From Melioribacteraceae bacterium 4301-Me (GTDB lineage: Bacteria; Bacteroidota; Ignavibacteria; Ignavibacteriales; Melioribacteraceae), in the NCBI GenBank assembly GCA_041538185.1, contig JBGORM010000005.1, positions 1 to 64,000 of the forward strand: 64,000 nt of DNA. Direction: 5' to 3'. Positions 1 to 8,671 of the stretch are shown here, in pieces. The position numbers and the translations under genes were made by a program. Below the pieces are notes generated by a model. It had not been told where the DNA came from. It worked only from the letters and a program-made list of their open reading frames with translations, and searched no databases. Position 1 is the first letter of the stretch; every line of letters starts with the position of its first letter.

Positions 1-65
1 TCTCTTTCCTTTTGCCTTTTTACTTTTATCTCTTTCCTTTTGCCTTTTTACTTTTTCCTTTTTCC
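1..65. repeat. Pyrimidine-rich heptamer repeat tract, downstream side of the four-helix-bundle gene
   Basis: The tract is built from near-heptamers of the type TTTTTCC, TTTTTAC and TTTTGCC. A 28-base unit beginning TCTCTTTCC occurs twice head to tail and is followed by TTTTTCC copies. A similar tract lies on the other side of the neighbouring gene at 455-495, so the gene is bracketed. The tract may continue to the left of the window. Confidence 0.7.
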
Positions 66-419
66 TTATTTACTCGTTTTGAAAACAATAGAACCAAGAA
101 TTTTCTTTAACTCATTTGATTCACCACATAAATAAGCTAATTCTTCGTCATGATTTTTCTCATTAATTATTGCGCTAATAATTCTCAGCCAGTAATTAGA
201 TTCTCTCATTTCTTTTAAGGAAATTCTAACTTTATTATTAAAATCGGCTTTTGACGAGCCTGCTTGGCTTTCTTCATAATTAGCGCCGGCTGAAGTAGAA
301 CATTTTGCTAATTGATACCTAATAACATTAAACTCTGGAGTTTTCGGTAACGTTGGCAGGAATTTTAATACTCTAACAGTAAAATCAAACAACCTCGTTT
401 GTAATTCGTTTTCCTTCAT
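66..419 (-). CDS. Four-helix-bundle protein (S23 / 23S rRNA intervening-sequence protein family, Avd-like fold)
   Basis: This 117-residue protein fits the short four-helix-bundle family first seen encoded in 23S rRNA intervening sequences. That family also includes the Avd accessory proteins of diversity-generating retroelements. Family features visible here are the N-terminal LFDFTVRVLKFL helix, the central CSTSAGANYEESQAGSS loop (around residues 40-56) and the KEMRESNYWLRII helix (around 69-81). The length is typical. Molecular function is not established for free-standing members. The gene stands alone and is bracketed by heptamer pyrimidine tracts at 1-65 and 455-495, with no reverse transcriptase and no rRNA nearby. 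The family call is firm and the role is unknown. Confidence 0.85.
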   Translation of the reverse strand: MKENELQTRLFDFTVRVLKFLPTLPKTPEFNVIRYQLAKCSTSAGANYEESQAGSSKADFNNKVRISLKEMRESNYWLRIISAIINEKNHDEELAYLCGESNELKKILGSIVFKTSK

Positions 420-454
420 ATTTTTCTCTTCTACTTTTAGATTCCAACTCCCAT

Positions 455-495
455 CTTTTTCCTTTTTCCTTTTTCCTTTTTACTTTTATCTTTAA
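455..495. repeat. Pyrimidine-rich heptamer repeat tract, upstream side of the four-helix-bundle gene
   Basis: Three consecutive TTTTTCC units are followed by TTTTTAC and TTTTATC. These are the same units as in the 1-65 tract, so the small gene between them is flanked by direct copies of one low-complexity repeat. Confidence 0.7.
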
Positions 496-513
496 CCATA
501 ACCATTCCATTTT

Positions 514-1401
514 CTAACTTAACAATTGCGCGTTAATCAATATTTGTTCGAGATGTTTTTTATCTGCATCATTTAATTGTGACAGCGGTGCGCGAGGTTC
601 ACCGCCAAAATACCCTAACATATCCATTGCCGCTTTTAATCCCGGTACACCGTATTTAGTTGTAACAGCGGAATTAACTGGAATCAGTTTTTTTTGAAGT
701 TCGATAGCTTCATTTAATTTTTTTTCCTCAATCAATTTTTGAATCTGCACACACTGGTTGGGGGCAATATTTGCGAGTGCAACAATTCCTCCCTTTGCAC
801 CTGCAGATATACCAGGAAAAAGAACAGATGCCGTTCCAACCAAAACAGAAAAAGATTCATCAGTATTCGAGATGAATTCAATTGTCTGTCGTATATTTTC
901 CGAGCTATTTTTTATTCCGATTATATTTTTGTGTTCTGAAAGTTTTGCGACGGTAAACGCGTCAATATCTACGCCGGTAAATTTCGGCACGTTATAAATT
1001 ATCACCGGCACTTTACAAGCGTCGGCAATAGAAGAAAAATATTTTATAAACGCTTCATGTTTCATTTGAGACTTATAAAAAGACGGAGTAAGTATTAGGA
1101 CAAAATCTGCTCCAAGTTTTGCTGCATCGTTTGAAAGTGATATAGTTTCCTTTATTGAATCAGAGCCTGTACCTGCAATAACGATTTTATCACTGGGTGT
1201 AAATTCTCTTACTGCTTCAACAAGTTTAAGTTTCTCTTCCCTTGTTAAAAATGCACTTTCGCCGTTAGAGCCCATTATCACATATCCAGCTAATCCGGTT
1301 TTATTCCATTTTTCAATATTGAACTTAAGTTTGTTTAGCGAAAGTTCATCATTTTCAAACGGAGTAGTTATCGGAGGGAATATCCCGTGAAGTTTTTTCA
1401 T
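514..1401 (-). CDS. 4-hydroxy-2-oxoglutarate aldolase-like protein (HOGA1-type, DapA/NanA superfamily)
   Basis: This is a class I Schiff-base aldolase of the dihydrodipicolinate synthase superfamily. With the start at 1401 it has 295 residues. That start has AGGAAG six bases upstream, whereas an in-frame start at 1425 has no such site. The GSNGE motif (about 44-48), Tyr136 in IIYNVP and the Schiff-base Lys164 in GIKNSS are present. The C-terminal stretch KYGVPGLKAAMDMLGYFGG, followed by RAPL, resembles vertebrate HOGA1 far more than DapA. HOGA1 splits 4-hydroxy-2-oxoglutarate into glyoxylate and pyruvate, the last step of 4-hydroxyproline breakdown. The neighbouring proline dehydrogenase, hydroxyproline dehydratase and prolyl peptidase support that reading. 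A pyrroline-4-hydroxy-2-carboxylate deaminase is the main alternative. Confidence 0.8.
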   Translation of the reverse strand: MKKLHGIFPPITTPFENDELSLNKLKFNIEKWNKTGLAGYVIMGSNGESAFLTREEKLKLVEAVREFTPSDKIVIAGTGSDSIKETISLSNDAAKLGADFVLILTPSFYKSQMKHEAFIKYFSSIADACKVPVIIYNVPKFTGVDIDAFTVAKLSEHKNIIGIKNSSENIRQTIEFISNTDESFSVLVGTASVLFPGISAGAKGGIVALANIAPNQCVQIQKLIEEKKLNEAIELQKKLIPVNSAVTTKYGVPGLKAAMDMLGYFGGEPRAPLSQLNDADKKHLEQILINAQLLS

Positions 1402-1447
1402 TATTCTTCCTATATAAATAGCCACTAATGCGCGAATAATTTTTGTT

Positions 1448-2395
1448 TTAAAAAATATTTTTTAGAACAAACCAAACATTTGCTGGGCGTTCTGCAAGCC
1501 TCCTCATATACCATGGGTACCATGAAGCTCCATAAGAAATTAGGACCCTCACTTTATAACCATCTTTTGCAAGTTCTTTTTGCAATTCCGGTTTTATTCC
1601 GTATAGCATTTGAAATTCAAGTTTATCTTTTGGCAAATGAATTGTTCTAGCTTCATTAATTATTTTTCCTATGAGCTTTTCATCATGTGTAGCAAAAGCT
1701 GAGCGTATATTCTTCTCTTTAATTTCTTTCATAAGCCTTTGAGATAACTTAAAATAATTTTCATCCACAGCTCTTTTTTGTGGGAAAGCAATATTTTCTG
1801 GTTCTTTATAAGCTCCTTTCACCAGACGAATAATTGGGCGAAAATCGATTAGTTCGTTTAAGTCTTTTTCTGTTCTGTAAAGGTAGGCTTGTAAACATAA
1901 GCCAACGTTATCGAATTCAAATTTAATTCTTTTATAAAAGTCGATGGTTCTTTGTGTATACAAACTTCCTTCTATATCAATCCACGAAGTGGTGGATTCC
2001 CCAAAAACAGTATTGTTTAGGATTGCATTTGCTTTTCCTATTATAGCTTTGAAGTTGTTGTAAGTTTCTTCTTCTGAGATATCAAAGCCAAGTTGAGTTA
2101 GCTTAAGAGAAATTTCAATATCAAGATTTTGTGATTTGATTTTGTCAATCAGCTGCAAATAATGATTTTTTACTTCATCAGCTTCATCAAGATTTTTTAT
2201 ATTTTCTCCTAATCTTGTATATACCGTTGGTATACCGAGCAGAGCTAATTTTTTCGACTCAATAAAAGCTGCTTCTTCAGTCTCGCCTGGCATAAATCTT
2301 TTTAAGGCTTTGCGAACGAACCAAATATTTGGCACGTGTTTTTTTAGAAAAGTGCTTTCAGACATTTTAAGTAATATGTTTCTTGAAATGCTCAT
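1448..2395 (-). CDS. putA/prodh-like: Proline dehydrogenase (monofunctional, FAD)
   Basis: This 315-residue monofunctional proline dehydrogenase oxidises proline, or possibly hydroxyproline, to the pyrroline-5-carboxylate with FAD and passes electrons to quinone. Family motifs are WIDIEGS (about 145-151), the RLVKGAY strand, FQMLYGI, and the C-terminal SYGASWYPWYMRRLAERPA that closes over substrate and flavin. No P5C dehydrogenase domain is fused, and none is present in the window. It follows the peptide transporter by 4 bases and precedes the aldolase by 46, so the genes are probably co-transcribed. In this setting 4-hydroxyproline is a plausible second substrate (PRODH2-like), which I infer only from context. 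A 20-base dispersed repeat is embedded in frame at 1982-2001. Confidence 0.9.
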   Translation of the reverse strand: MSISRNILLKMSESTFLKKHVPNIWFVRKALKRFMPGETEEAAFIESKKLALLGIPTVYTRLGENIKNLDEADEVKNHYLQLIDKIKSQNLDIEISLKLTQLGFDISEEETYNNFKAIIGKANAILNNTVFGESTTSWIDIEGSLYTQRTIDFYKRIKFEFDNVGLCLQAYLYRTEKDLNELIDFRPIIRLVKGAYKEPENIAFPQKRAVDENYFKLSQRLMKEIKEKNIRSAFATHDEKLIGKIINEARTIHLPKDKLEFQMLYGIKPELQKELAKDGYKVRVLISYGASWYPWYMRRLAERPANVWFVLKNIF

Positions 2396-2399
2396 TTAT

Positions 2400-3680
2400 T
2401 TATCCTGCAAATCGTTTTAGTTTATTCATAAATATTAACAACAGAATTACAGAAACAGTTAAAATACCTGTCAAAATTAAAAAATATTGATGATGTTGAA
2501 AATCGCTGTAAAACTTGCCAAGGAAACCAGAGCCGTAACTACCGAGTGCTGTTGCACCAAACCAGCCTCCCATCATTAATCCTTGAATTTTAGGCGGTGC
2601 TACTTTTGTTACAAACGATAAGCCTAATGGAGAAATTAAAATTTCAGCGAGAGTAACAACAAGATATGTTGAAATTAACCATAAAGGCGACATATTGTTT
2701 TGGTCTAAATTACCCCCAAGCAGCGAAGCAGGTATCATAATTGCCATTGCAATTCCCATTATAAACATTCCTATTAAAATTTTTACTGGCGTTGCTGGTT
2801 CCTTACCTGCTTTATTTAATTTAGAAAAATATGCCAACATCAATGGCGTAAGTGTTAGAATAAAAAATGGGTTAAAAAATTGATATGTCTCCGGACGTAA
2901 TATATTAGAAATTATTGTTGATCTTTCTGCGAAGAGTGTTAAAGCAAATCCATTCTGATAAAATCCAACCCAAAAAAAGCTGACAATCAGGAATAAAATA
3001 ACAAGCGTAGCTATTCTTTGTTTAAACTCTTCTTTAGGAATTTCTCTATAGTTCTGATTTTTTATCTCAGCAGCAGAAGATTGTTTTCTGTAATCAAAAA
3101 CAATTAAGTTTTTTTTGCCAAGTTCAAAAATGATAATACAAATTAACAACCCTAAACCTGCTGCAGCAAACGATACATTATAATTTCCAAATAGATTAAA
3201 TAATAACGTTGCAGCTAAGGGAGCTATTGCCGCCCCAAGGTTTACACCCATATAATATATATTGAATCCAGCATCTTTTAATTCTAATTTATCGTGATAT
3301 AAATTGCCTACCAAAACTGCAATGTTAACCTTAAAAATGCCAGTTCCAAAAGCTATTAAAAACAATCCAATAAAAAATAGAGTTACAGCATTAGCAGAGG
3401 AAAGGAACAGAAATGCGAATCCAAATGACATGACCCATGCACCAATTCGTACTGTATTAAAATTACCCAAGACTTTATCACCCAGCCATCCACCTAAAAT
3501 TGGGATAAAATAAACAAGGGCAAGAAACCAACCATAATAATTACCTTTTGTAGCATCATCCCATTTAAATTCCTTTTCCATATAAAGCACTAAAATTGCC
3601 ATAAGTGTATAGAAGCCAAAACGCTCCCACATTTCAGTGAAAAAAAGTACTATAATTCCTTTTGGGTGTTTTTTGAACAT
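2400..3680 (-). CDS. POT/PTR2-family proton-dependent oligopeptide transporter
   Basis: This 426-residue inner-membrane transporter belongs to the POT branch of the major facilitator superfamily and should take up di- and tripeptides with protons. The signature ExxERF is present as E16-M-W-E19-R20-F21, followed by GFYTLMAILVLY. The GGWLGDKVLG loop between helices 2 and 3 and the GTGIFKVN helix are also typical. About twelve hydrophobic segments are seen. It lies in a same-strand cluster with a prolyl peptidase, a hydroxyproline dehydratase and a proline dehydrogenase, so proline- or hydroxyproline-containing peptides are likely cargo. Substrate choice cannot be read from the sequence. Confidence 0.9.
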   Translation of the reverse strand: MFKKHPKGIIVLFFTEMWERFGFYTLMAILVLYMEKEFKWDDATKGNYYGWFLALVYFIPILGGWLGDKVLGNFNTVRIGAWVMSFGFAFLFLSSANAVTLFFIGLFLIAFGTGIFKVNIAVLVGNLYHDKLELKDAGFNIYYMGVNLGAAIAPLAATLLFNLFGNYNVSFAAAGLGLLICIIIFELGKKNLIVFDYRKQSSAAEIKNQNYREIPKEEFKQRIATLVILFLIVSFFWVGFYQNGFALTLFAERSTIISNILRPETYQFFNPFFILTLTPLMLAYFSKLNKAGKEPATPVKILIGMFIMGIAMAIMIPASLLGGNLDQNNMSPLWLISTYLVVTLAEILISPLGLSFVTKVAPPKIQGLMMGGWFGATALGSYGSGFLGKFYSDFQHHQYFLILTGILTVSVILLLIFMNKLKRFAG

Positions 3681-3708
3681 TGTTGCTCCAGGTTATTCGT
3701 TAATTCAC

Positions 3709-4062
3709 TTAGTCAATTTTTTTTGTTGTTTTTGTAGTAAATCTCATTTTCACATTCAGATAGTTATGTGGTAATTGAAAATCACCGTTTATTAATGTTT
3801 TTTCTTTCGTGACCCAGCCTTTTATTTGCTTTTCTGCCCTTATTGCTTCTATTGGATTATAGAATTCATGAGTGTAGACAAGTTCAATCGGGCAATCTTT
3901 TAGCAGTGTAATTTTGTTTCTCTCCATCCTCATGTTCCTTAAGTCTCCTTTCAAGATTGTTTGTTACGTTTGTGTAATAGCTTTCCTCAGAGCATTTTAC
4001 ATTCTCTTCATTCCTCAGACCCCGCTCGGAATTACTGACGAGGAGTCGAATCATCGCAAATA
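3709..4062 (-). pseudogene. GIY-YIG endonuclease remnant, frameshifted
   Basis: The 3' half reads in one frame from about 3954 as a GIY-YIG C-terminal part (CPIELVYTHEF, then AIRAEKQIKGW). The 5' half continues in another frame (KCSEESYYTNVTNNLERRL, then KEH and YTAKRLP) and then hits a stop. The two frames join at about 3889-3893 with one extra base, giving YTAKRLP-IELVYTHEF, which is what an intact family member should read. The N-terminal GIY/YIG strand is not recognisable. Instead the frame runs into a TTCCGAGCGGGGTCTGAGGA sequence that looks like a dispersed repeat (4010-4056). It appears to be a decayed insertion between the dehydratase and the transporter. Confidence 0.75.
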
Positions 4063-4063
4063 A

Positions 4064-5116
4064 TCATCTCACTAAAAATCCGTGTTTTAACGGATCTTTT
4101 GGATCGATATAAAAAACGCTTTTGCCGGTAATAAAAGCATTTCCTTCTATTTCTGGTATTACAGCTCTATAAGGACCAAATTTCGTTTCAGCAACTGCTT
4201 TCCCAATAAACTTAGTACCAATTATACTTTCAATTATCATAGGCTGGTTTAATTTTATTTCGTTATCAAAATAATGCAAAGCCATGCGGGCACTTACGCC
4301 GGTACCGGTTGGACTTCTATCAACTTCCCCATCTGCGAAGATGCAAACGTTTCTACTATCAGCTTCATTTGAATAAGATTTACCGTAAAAGATTGTTCCA
4401 TAAAGAAAACTCAATTCATTATCGAAAGGGTGTTCAATTTTAAAATTATTCATAACTGTTTTTTTTATAAGCATTCCTTTATGGATTAATTCATCTACAT
4501 TTTCTTGTACCAGCTTCAATCCAATTTCTTCAGCTTTTACAAATACATAAAAAGCACCACCAAAAGCTACATCAAACTTTACTTTACCTATTTCGGGCAC
4601 ATTTATTAATTCATCTTTCATTAAAACAAAAGAGGGAACATTGTGAAAGTAGATAGACGATATTTCATCATTTTCTATTTTTGCATAAGAAATAATTTGT
4701 CCAGCAGGAGTATCTATCTTAATAGTAGTAACGGGCGAGTTCTTTTCCATCATTCCAGTTTCCAAAACAACTTTTGTTAAGCCGATTATTCCATGTCCAC
4801 ACATTGTACTGTACCCTTCATTATGGAGGAATAAAGCACCAAAGTTGGAATCTTTTCTTTCAGGTGGAGTAATAACACATCCGTACATATCGGCATGACC
4901 TCTGGGCTCCCACATTAATGCTTTTCTGAAATCATCTAAATTTTCCTTCATGTACTGGCGTTTTTCCAGAATGGTATAACCTTTAATTTCTGGTAATCCG
5001 CTTAAAATTATACGAAGTGGTTCACCTGCAGTGTGAACATCAATAGTTTCAATTTCAGTCCAATCTTCAGGGTGCATCCATTCAGCAATTTTTCTTATTC
5101 GAAAGGTAGTTGACAT
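4064..5116 (-). CDS. Trans-3-hydroxy-L-proline dehydratase (proline racemase superfamily, Cys/Thr type)
   Basis: This 350-residue member of the proline racemase superfamily carries one catalytic cysteine, Cys106 in MCGHGIIG. The second catalytic cysteine of racemases and epimerases is replaced by threonine, Thr270 in DRSPTGTG. In characterised enzymes such as human L3HYPDH, this Cys/Thr pair defines trans-3-hydroxy-L-proline dehydratase, which gives pyrroline-2-carboxylate. The HNEGYSTMCGH context fits. 3-hydroxyproline occurs almost only in collagen, which agrees with the flanking Xaa-Pro peptidase, peptide transporter and proline dehydrogenase. No pyrroline-2-carboxylate reductase is recognised in the window. 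Epimerase activity is unlikely without the second cysteine. Confidence 0.88.
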   Translation of the reverse strand: MSTTFRIRKIAEWMHPEDWTEIETIDVHTAGEPLRIILSGLPEIKGYTILEKRQYMKENLDDFRKALMWEPRGHADMYGCVITPPERKDSNFGALFLHNEGYSTMCGHGIIGLTKVVLETGMMEKNSPVTTIKIDTPAGQIISYAKIENDEISSIYFHNVPSFVLMKDELINVPEIGKVKFDVAFGGAFYVFVKAEEIGLKLVQENVDELIHKGMLIKKTVMNNFKIEHPFDNELSFLYGTIFYGKSYSNEADSRNVCIFADGEVDRSPTGTGVSARMALHYFDNEIKLNQPMIIESIIGTKFIGKAVAETKFGPYRAVIPEIEGNAFITGKSVFYIDPKDPLKHGFLVR

Positions 5117-5148
5117 TCAATTACCATCAAGATCGACTTGTTTATACA

Positions 5149-6543
5149 TTAAATTTTTTCGGAGGACATGGCTTCTACTCCATCTATTGACTTGGGTATA
5201 GGAACACCTAATACTCTGCAGCCTTTTGAAGTTATTACAATATCATCTTCAATTCTTATACCGCCGAAGCCAATATAATTTTTAACTTTATTGTAGTTAA
5301 TGTATTTAACAAACTTTTTTTCTGCTTCCCATTGATGGATTAACTCTGGTATGAAATAAATTCCTGGTTCAACAGTTAAAACAACTCCCGGCATTAATTC
5401 TTTCCCGTATCGAAGGGATTTCAATCCGAACTGTTCACTCCTCAAAATTTTTGTGGAATAACCTGTGTATTGTTCCCCAAAATTTTCCATATCATGAACA
5501 TCTAAACCAAGCAAGTGACCTAAACCATGTGGGTAAAACAAAGCATGCGCACCCTCGTTTACAGCTGTTCTCATATCACCTTTCATAAGTCCGAGCGCTT
5601 TTAATCCTTCTGCAATTACTAATGCTGATTTTAAATGAACTGACCGCCATGTAATTTTTGGCTTAGCTGTTTTAATTGCGGCTAATTGTGCATCAAGTAC
5701 TATTTGATAAATTTCTTTTTGCTTTTGTGTAAATTTACCTGATACAGGGAAGGTCCTCGTGATATCGCTTGAATAATGGTTAAAAGATTCAACACCTGAA
5801 TCGTTTACTACAATATCACCATTTTTTAAAATATTGTTATACGAATGATTATGTAAAGTTTCTCCATGTTTAGAAAAAATAGTTGGGAACGAAAGTCCAT
5901 TTCCCATAGAAAGAGCTATGCCTTCAATAAAACCCGCAATTTCTCTTTCAACCATTCCATTACGAGCAAGCTGCATAGCTGTAGTTTGCATCACATAAGA
6001 AATTTCAATTGCTTTTTCGATTTCTTTTAATTCTTCATTAGATTTTATACTTCTTTGATCAGCTACTGCTTTAATTAGTTCAATTGAGGCGTAATTATTA
6101 ACCGCATTCGCATTTATTCCTAAAAGGTTTTCAAGTTTCAGCATATTGTCATATCTGTATTGAGGCACATAATGAATTTTTCTTCCTTGTGAAATTGCTT
6201 TTTTGATAAACGATTCAAGTTGGGAAAGTGAAGAGATATTAGCAACTCCTACATTTGCTGCTAATTGTTTTATAGTTGGTTGTTTGCCCATCCAAACAAT
6301 ATCGTTAACTGTAAAATCGTCCCCAAAAATTATTTCTTTGTTTTCGTCAGCATCAATTATTGCAAAAAGTCCCGCTCGGTCTAAACCAAAGTAATAAAGA
6401 AATGTGCTATCCTGCCTGTATTTGTATGTGTTGTCAGCGTAATTCATCGGTGCTTCATCGTTGCCAGGGAAAAGAATTAAGCCGGTTTTAATTTTCTTCT
6501 TTAGCTGCTCTCTTCGTTTAATGTAAATTTTTTTATCAAACAT
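5149..6543 (-). CDS. pepP: Xaa-Pro aminopeptidase (aminopeptidase P, M24B)
   Basis: This 464-residue cytoplasmic metallopeptidase should release N-terminal residues from peptides with proline, and probably hydroxyproline, in second place. An aminopeptidase-P N-domain (about 1-160) precedes the pita-bread catalytic domain. All five metal ligands are visible: Asp248 (VVNDSG), Asp260 (SSDITRTF), His343 (GLGHLLGLDVHD), Glu392 (TVEPGIYF) and Glu432 (IRIEDD). It is the first gene of the minus-strand proline/hydroxyproline cluster and lies 32 bases upstream of the dehydratase. There is no signal peptide, so it would act on peptides brought in by the nearby POT transporter. Confidence 0.92.
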   Translation of the reverse strand: MFDKKIYIKRREQLKKKIKTGLILFPGNDEAPMNYADNTYKYRQDSTFLYYFGLDRAGLFAIIDADENKEIIFGDDFTVNDIVWMGKQPTIKQLAANVGVANISSLSQLESFIKKAISQGRKIHYVPQYRYDNMLKLENLLGINANAVNNYASIELIKAVADQRSIKSNEELKEIEKAIEISYVMQTTAMQLARNGMVEREIAGFIEGIALSMGNGLSFPTIFSKHGETLHNHSYNNILKNGDIVVNDSGVESFNHYSSDITRTFPVSGKFTQKQKEIYQIVLDAQLAAIKTAKPKITWRSVHLKSALVIAEGLKALGLMKGDMRTAVNEGAHALFYPHGLGHLLGLDVHDMENFGEQYTGYSTKILRSEQFGLKSLRYGKELMPGVVLTVEPGIYFIPELIHQWEAEKKFVKYINYNKVKNYIGFGGIRIEDDIVITSKGCRVLGVPIPKSIDGVEAMSSEKI

Positions 6544-6880
6544 TTTTTGACCTCATTAATTATTTTATGATTAGAATCTTACTAGATACCTCTAAGTCTC
6601 TAACAAAAAATATGAACTAAAAGTTAAATTAATGAAAATTATTGTCAATTGAGTAATAAACTCAACAGTACTAGACCTAATTTTTTACTAAGAAATTTTA
6701 TTTCGCAAAAACAATATTTTACGTTTTGGCTTACACTGAAAAATCAATTCCTAATAAACTTTAGAGTTAATATTCTTTACACATTAAAATCTACAATTAT
6801 TTTACAGACATATTATAAAAAGGATATTACAAATAACATTCGAATTCATTAAGTTACTGCAACAAAAAAATGAGAAATGT
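6544..6880. other. Divergent intergenic region, no supported gene
   Basis: This very AT-rich spacer lies between the peptidase start and the plus-strand lipoprotein gene. It should hold promoters in both directions. A short open frame at 6649-6852 has no signal, no family features and AT-biased composition, so it is not called. I see no clear terminator or repeat. Confidence 0.5.
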
Positions 6881-7327
6881 ATGGCTGCACTTAAAAATTA
6901 CTCAATGCTTTTTATTTCTCTTATTTTGCTAAGTTGCTCTTCAATAACTTTAAAGCCTGTAAGATACGGTTGGCCAATTGAAGATGTTCAAAAAGTTGAC
7001 CAAAAGGGTTTTATAAACATCAACAGGTACTCCACAAAAATTAATGTTAAGCAAATCTTCTTTTTAGAAACAAACGATTCAACAAACGTTAAGGACAAAG
7101 AAATTAGACTTATTAGAGACGATGCAGGCTTTTATTACTTTACTTCCCCCGGCTTCAAGCATGTGTATATATTTAAATCTGACGAAGGCTCGATGAAATT
7201 AGAAAACCAAATACTAATAAACCAAGCGGGGTTAAAATCTCCGGCAATGAACCAAAGAAATTCTTACATAGAAATAATTGACGGTGAAAAAACTTATATG
7301 TTGAACAACAAAGGAATAGTGAGGTAA
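6881..7327 (+). CDS. Hypothetical lipoprotein
   Basis: The 148-residue product has a lipoprotein signal: a short charged N-terminus, hydrophobic FISLILL, then a lipobox ending at Cys19 (LLSC). It would be anchored in the inner or outer membrane. The mature part is mixed alpha/beta, with no motif I recognise. It ends 5 bases before the next gene, which also encodes an exported protein, so the two are likely one transcription unit. Function is unknown. Confidence 0.7.
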   Translation: MAALKNYSMLFISLILLSCSSITLKPVRYGWPIEDVQKVDQKGFININRYSTKINVKQIFFLETNDSTNVKDKEIRLIRDDAGFYYFTSPGFKHVYIFKSDEGSMKLENQILINQAGLKSPAMNQRNSYIEIIDGEKTYMLNNKGIVR

Positions 7328-7332
7328 TTTCT

Positions 7333-8586
7333 ATGAGCAGATATATTCACCAAACAATAGTATTGTTGACTTTAGTCCTTTTTCTCAGCTCAATAACTTA
7401 TTCACAATCAGACTACGAAAAAGTTAGGAACTTTAAGACTAAATACAAAGAAATCGAAGACTCGCTTAAAAATGCCAAATCGTTTGACGATGTTTTAAGG
7501 GCGCAGGACAATTTAGAAAAACTAAAAATCGAATTTTCAAGCAGCAGAGATTTACTTGACAAAAGCTTATACCCCGAAAGTTATAACTCAGCCATTGAAA
7601 AACTTGAAAATGCTATATTGCTACGTAAAAGTGACTTCAGCCAAATTGTTGAATTAAAAACTCAAGTTGACACATTAAAAAGCCGGATAACAATATTAAA
7701 CGAAAAAAATGCAAGTCTTCTTTTACAGATAAAGGAACTTCAACTAAGTCAAAAAAAAGATAAACAAACAATTGCATCACTACAAAAACTTGTAGCTACA
7801 TTAAGAGCAAATTTACTCCAACGTGACGAACTTGTAAGAAACATAGTTGATAGTTTGCTTGTCTCTTTTGTGAAAGCGCCTTCTTCAATGAGCGATGCAG
7901 AAAAACAAAATATTTTCAACAAGATTGATTCAGGCAATTTGTTTTACAATATTGAACGAGCAATCTCAGATAACATACAATTCCTTAGTGTCACATCTTT
8001 AACTCCAGATGACCTTAATGAAATAAAGAAACAACATAAAGAGTTTTCCGGTTTATGGAAAAAGATCGGCTCTAAGCTTTCTGAAGTATACTTAAATAAA
8101 TCAGAAAAAATACGAGAAATTAGTCTAATCGATAACATGTTCGAACAGTGGAATCAAAAAATAAACGAGGAAATATGGTCCTCGATTAACAAAGAATTCA
8201 GAAGTAAAGATATACCTCTGTTAGCCTTTAACAATGGCGATGAATTTACAGTTAGCATATCAAACTACATAGACGATGAAATAAAAAACCTTTCTGTTAG
8301 AAGAAAAAGTGAAGCGCTAAAAACCTTCGATACTTTTACGGATTCAGTTTGGTTCGGAAAAATAAAACCAATTTGGGTTCCGCTATTAATTAATAATAAT
8401 CTTTTAACCGAAGCACAAAAAGATACTATAGAAAACAGAATTGCACAATGGAAAGAAAAAGTTGAGCCATCTGGCATCCCAATATGGATTTATATTATTG
8501 CTGCTTTATTGATTTTATCATTTTTTATTGCTTTGTTCAGGAGAAACAAAAATCAAAAAGTAATCCAAAAAACAACAGAACAATGA
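7333..8586 (+). CDS. Exported coiled-coil protein with C-terminal membrane anchor, unknown function
   Basis: The 417-residue protein starts with a signal peptide (IVLLTLVLFLSSITYSQ, cleavage near residue 25). A long charged helical region follows, with heptad-like coiled coil around residues 85-165 (VDTLKSRITILNEKNASLLL and onward). The end is a single membrane segment (WIYIIAALLILSFFIALF) and a basic tail. The topology is therefore a periplasmic coiled coil anchored at the C-terminus. I recognise no family. It is translated with the preceding lipoprotein gene. Confidence 0.7.
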   Translation: MSRYIHQTIVLLTLVLFLSSITYSQSDYEKVRNFKTKYKEIEDSLKNAKSFDDVLRAQDNLEKLKIEFSSSRDLLDKSLYPESYNSAIEKLENAILLRKSDFSQIVELKTQVDTLKSRITILNEKNASLLLQIKELQLSQKKDKQTIASLQKLVATLRANLLQRDELVRNIVDSLLVSFVKAPSSMSDAEKQNIFNKIDSGNLFYNIERAISDNIQFLSVTSLTPDDLNEIKKQHKEFSGLWKKIGSKLSEVYLNKSEKIREISLIDNMFEQWNQKINEEIWSSINKEFRSKDIPLLAFNNGDEFTVSISNYIDDEIKNLSVRRKSEALKTFDTFTDSVWFGKIKPIWVPLLINNNLLTEAQKDTIENRIAQWKEKVEPSGIPIWIYIIAALLILSFFIALFRRNKNQKVIQKTTEQ

Positions 8587-8671
8587 GAGCAAAGAGTTAC
8601 AGAGAAATTAATGTATTTAATGCATAGGCTCTTTAATAATACTCATGTTCTTTAATTTAGACTGGTAGATA

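Noticed and set aside
66..419. Diversity-generating retroelement accessory gene
   Set aside because: No reverse transcriptase, template repeat or variable target gene is visible. Only the fold is shared with Avd.
4064..5116. Proline racemase or 4-hydroxyproline 2-epimerase
   Set aside because: The second catalytic cysteine is Thr270, which marks the dehydratase branch.
6649..6852. 67-residue open frame
   Set aside because: It is AT-driven, has no motif or ribosome site, and lies in a divergent promoter region.
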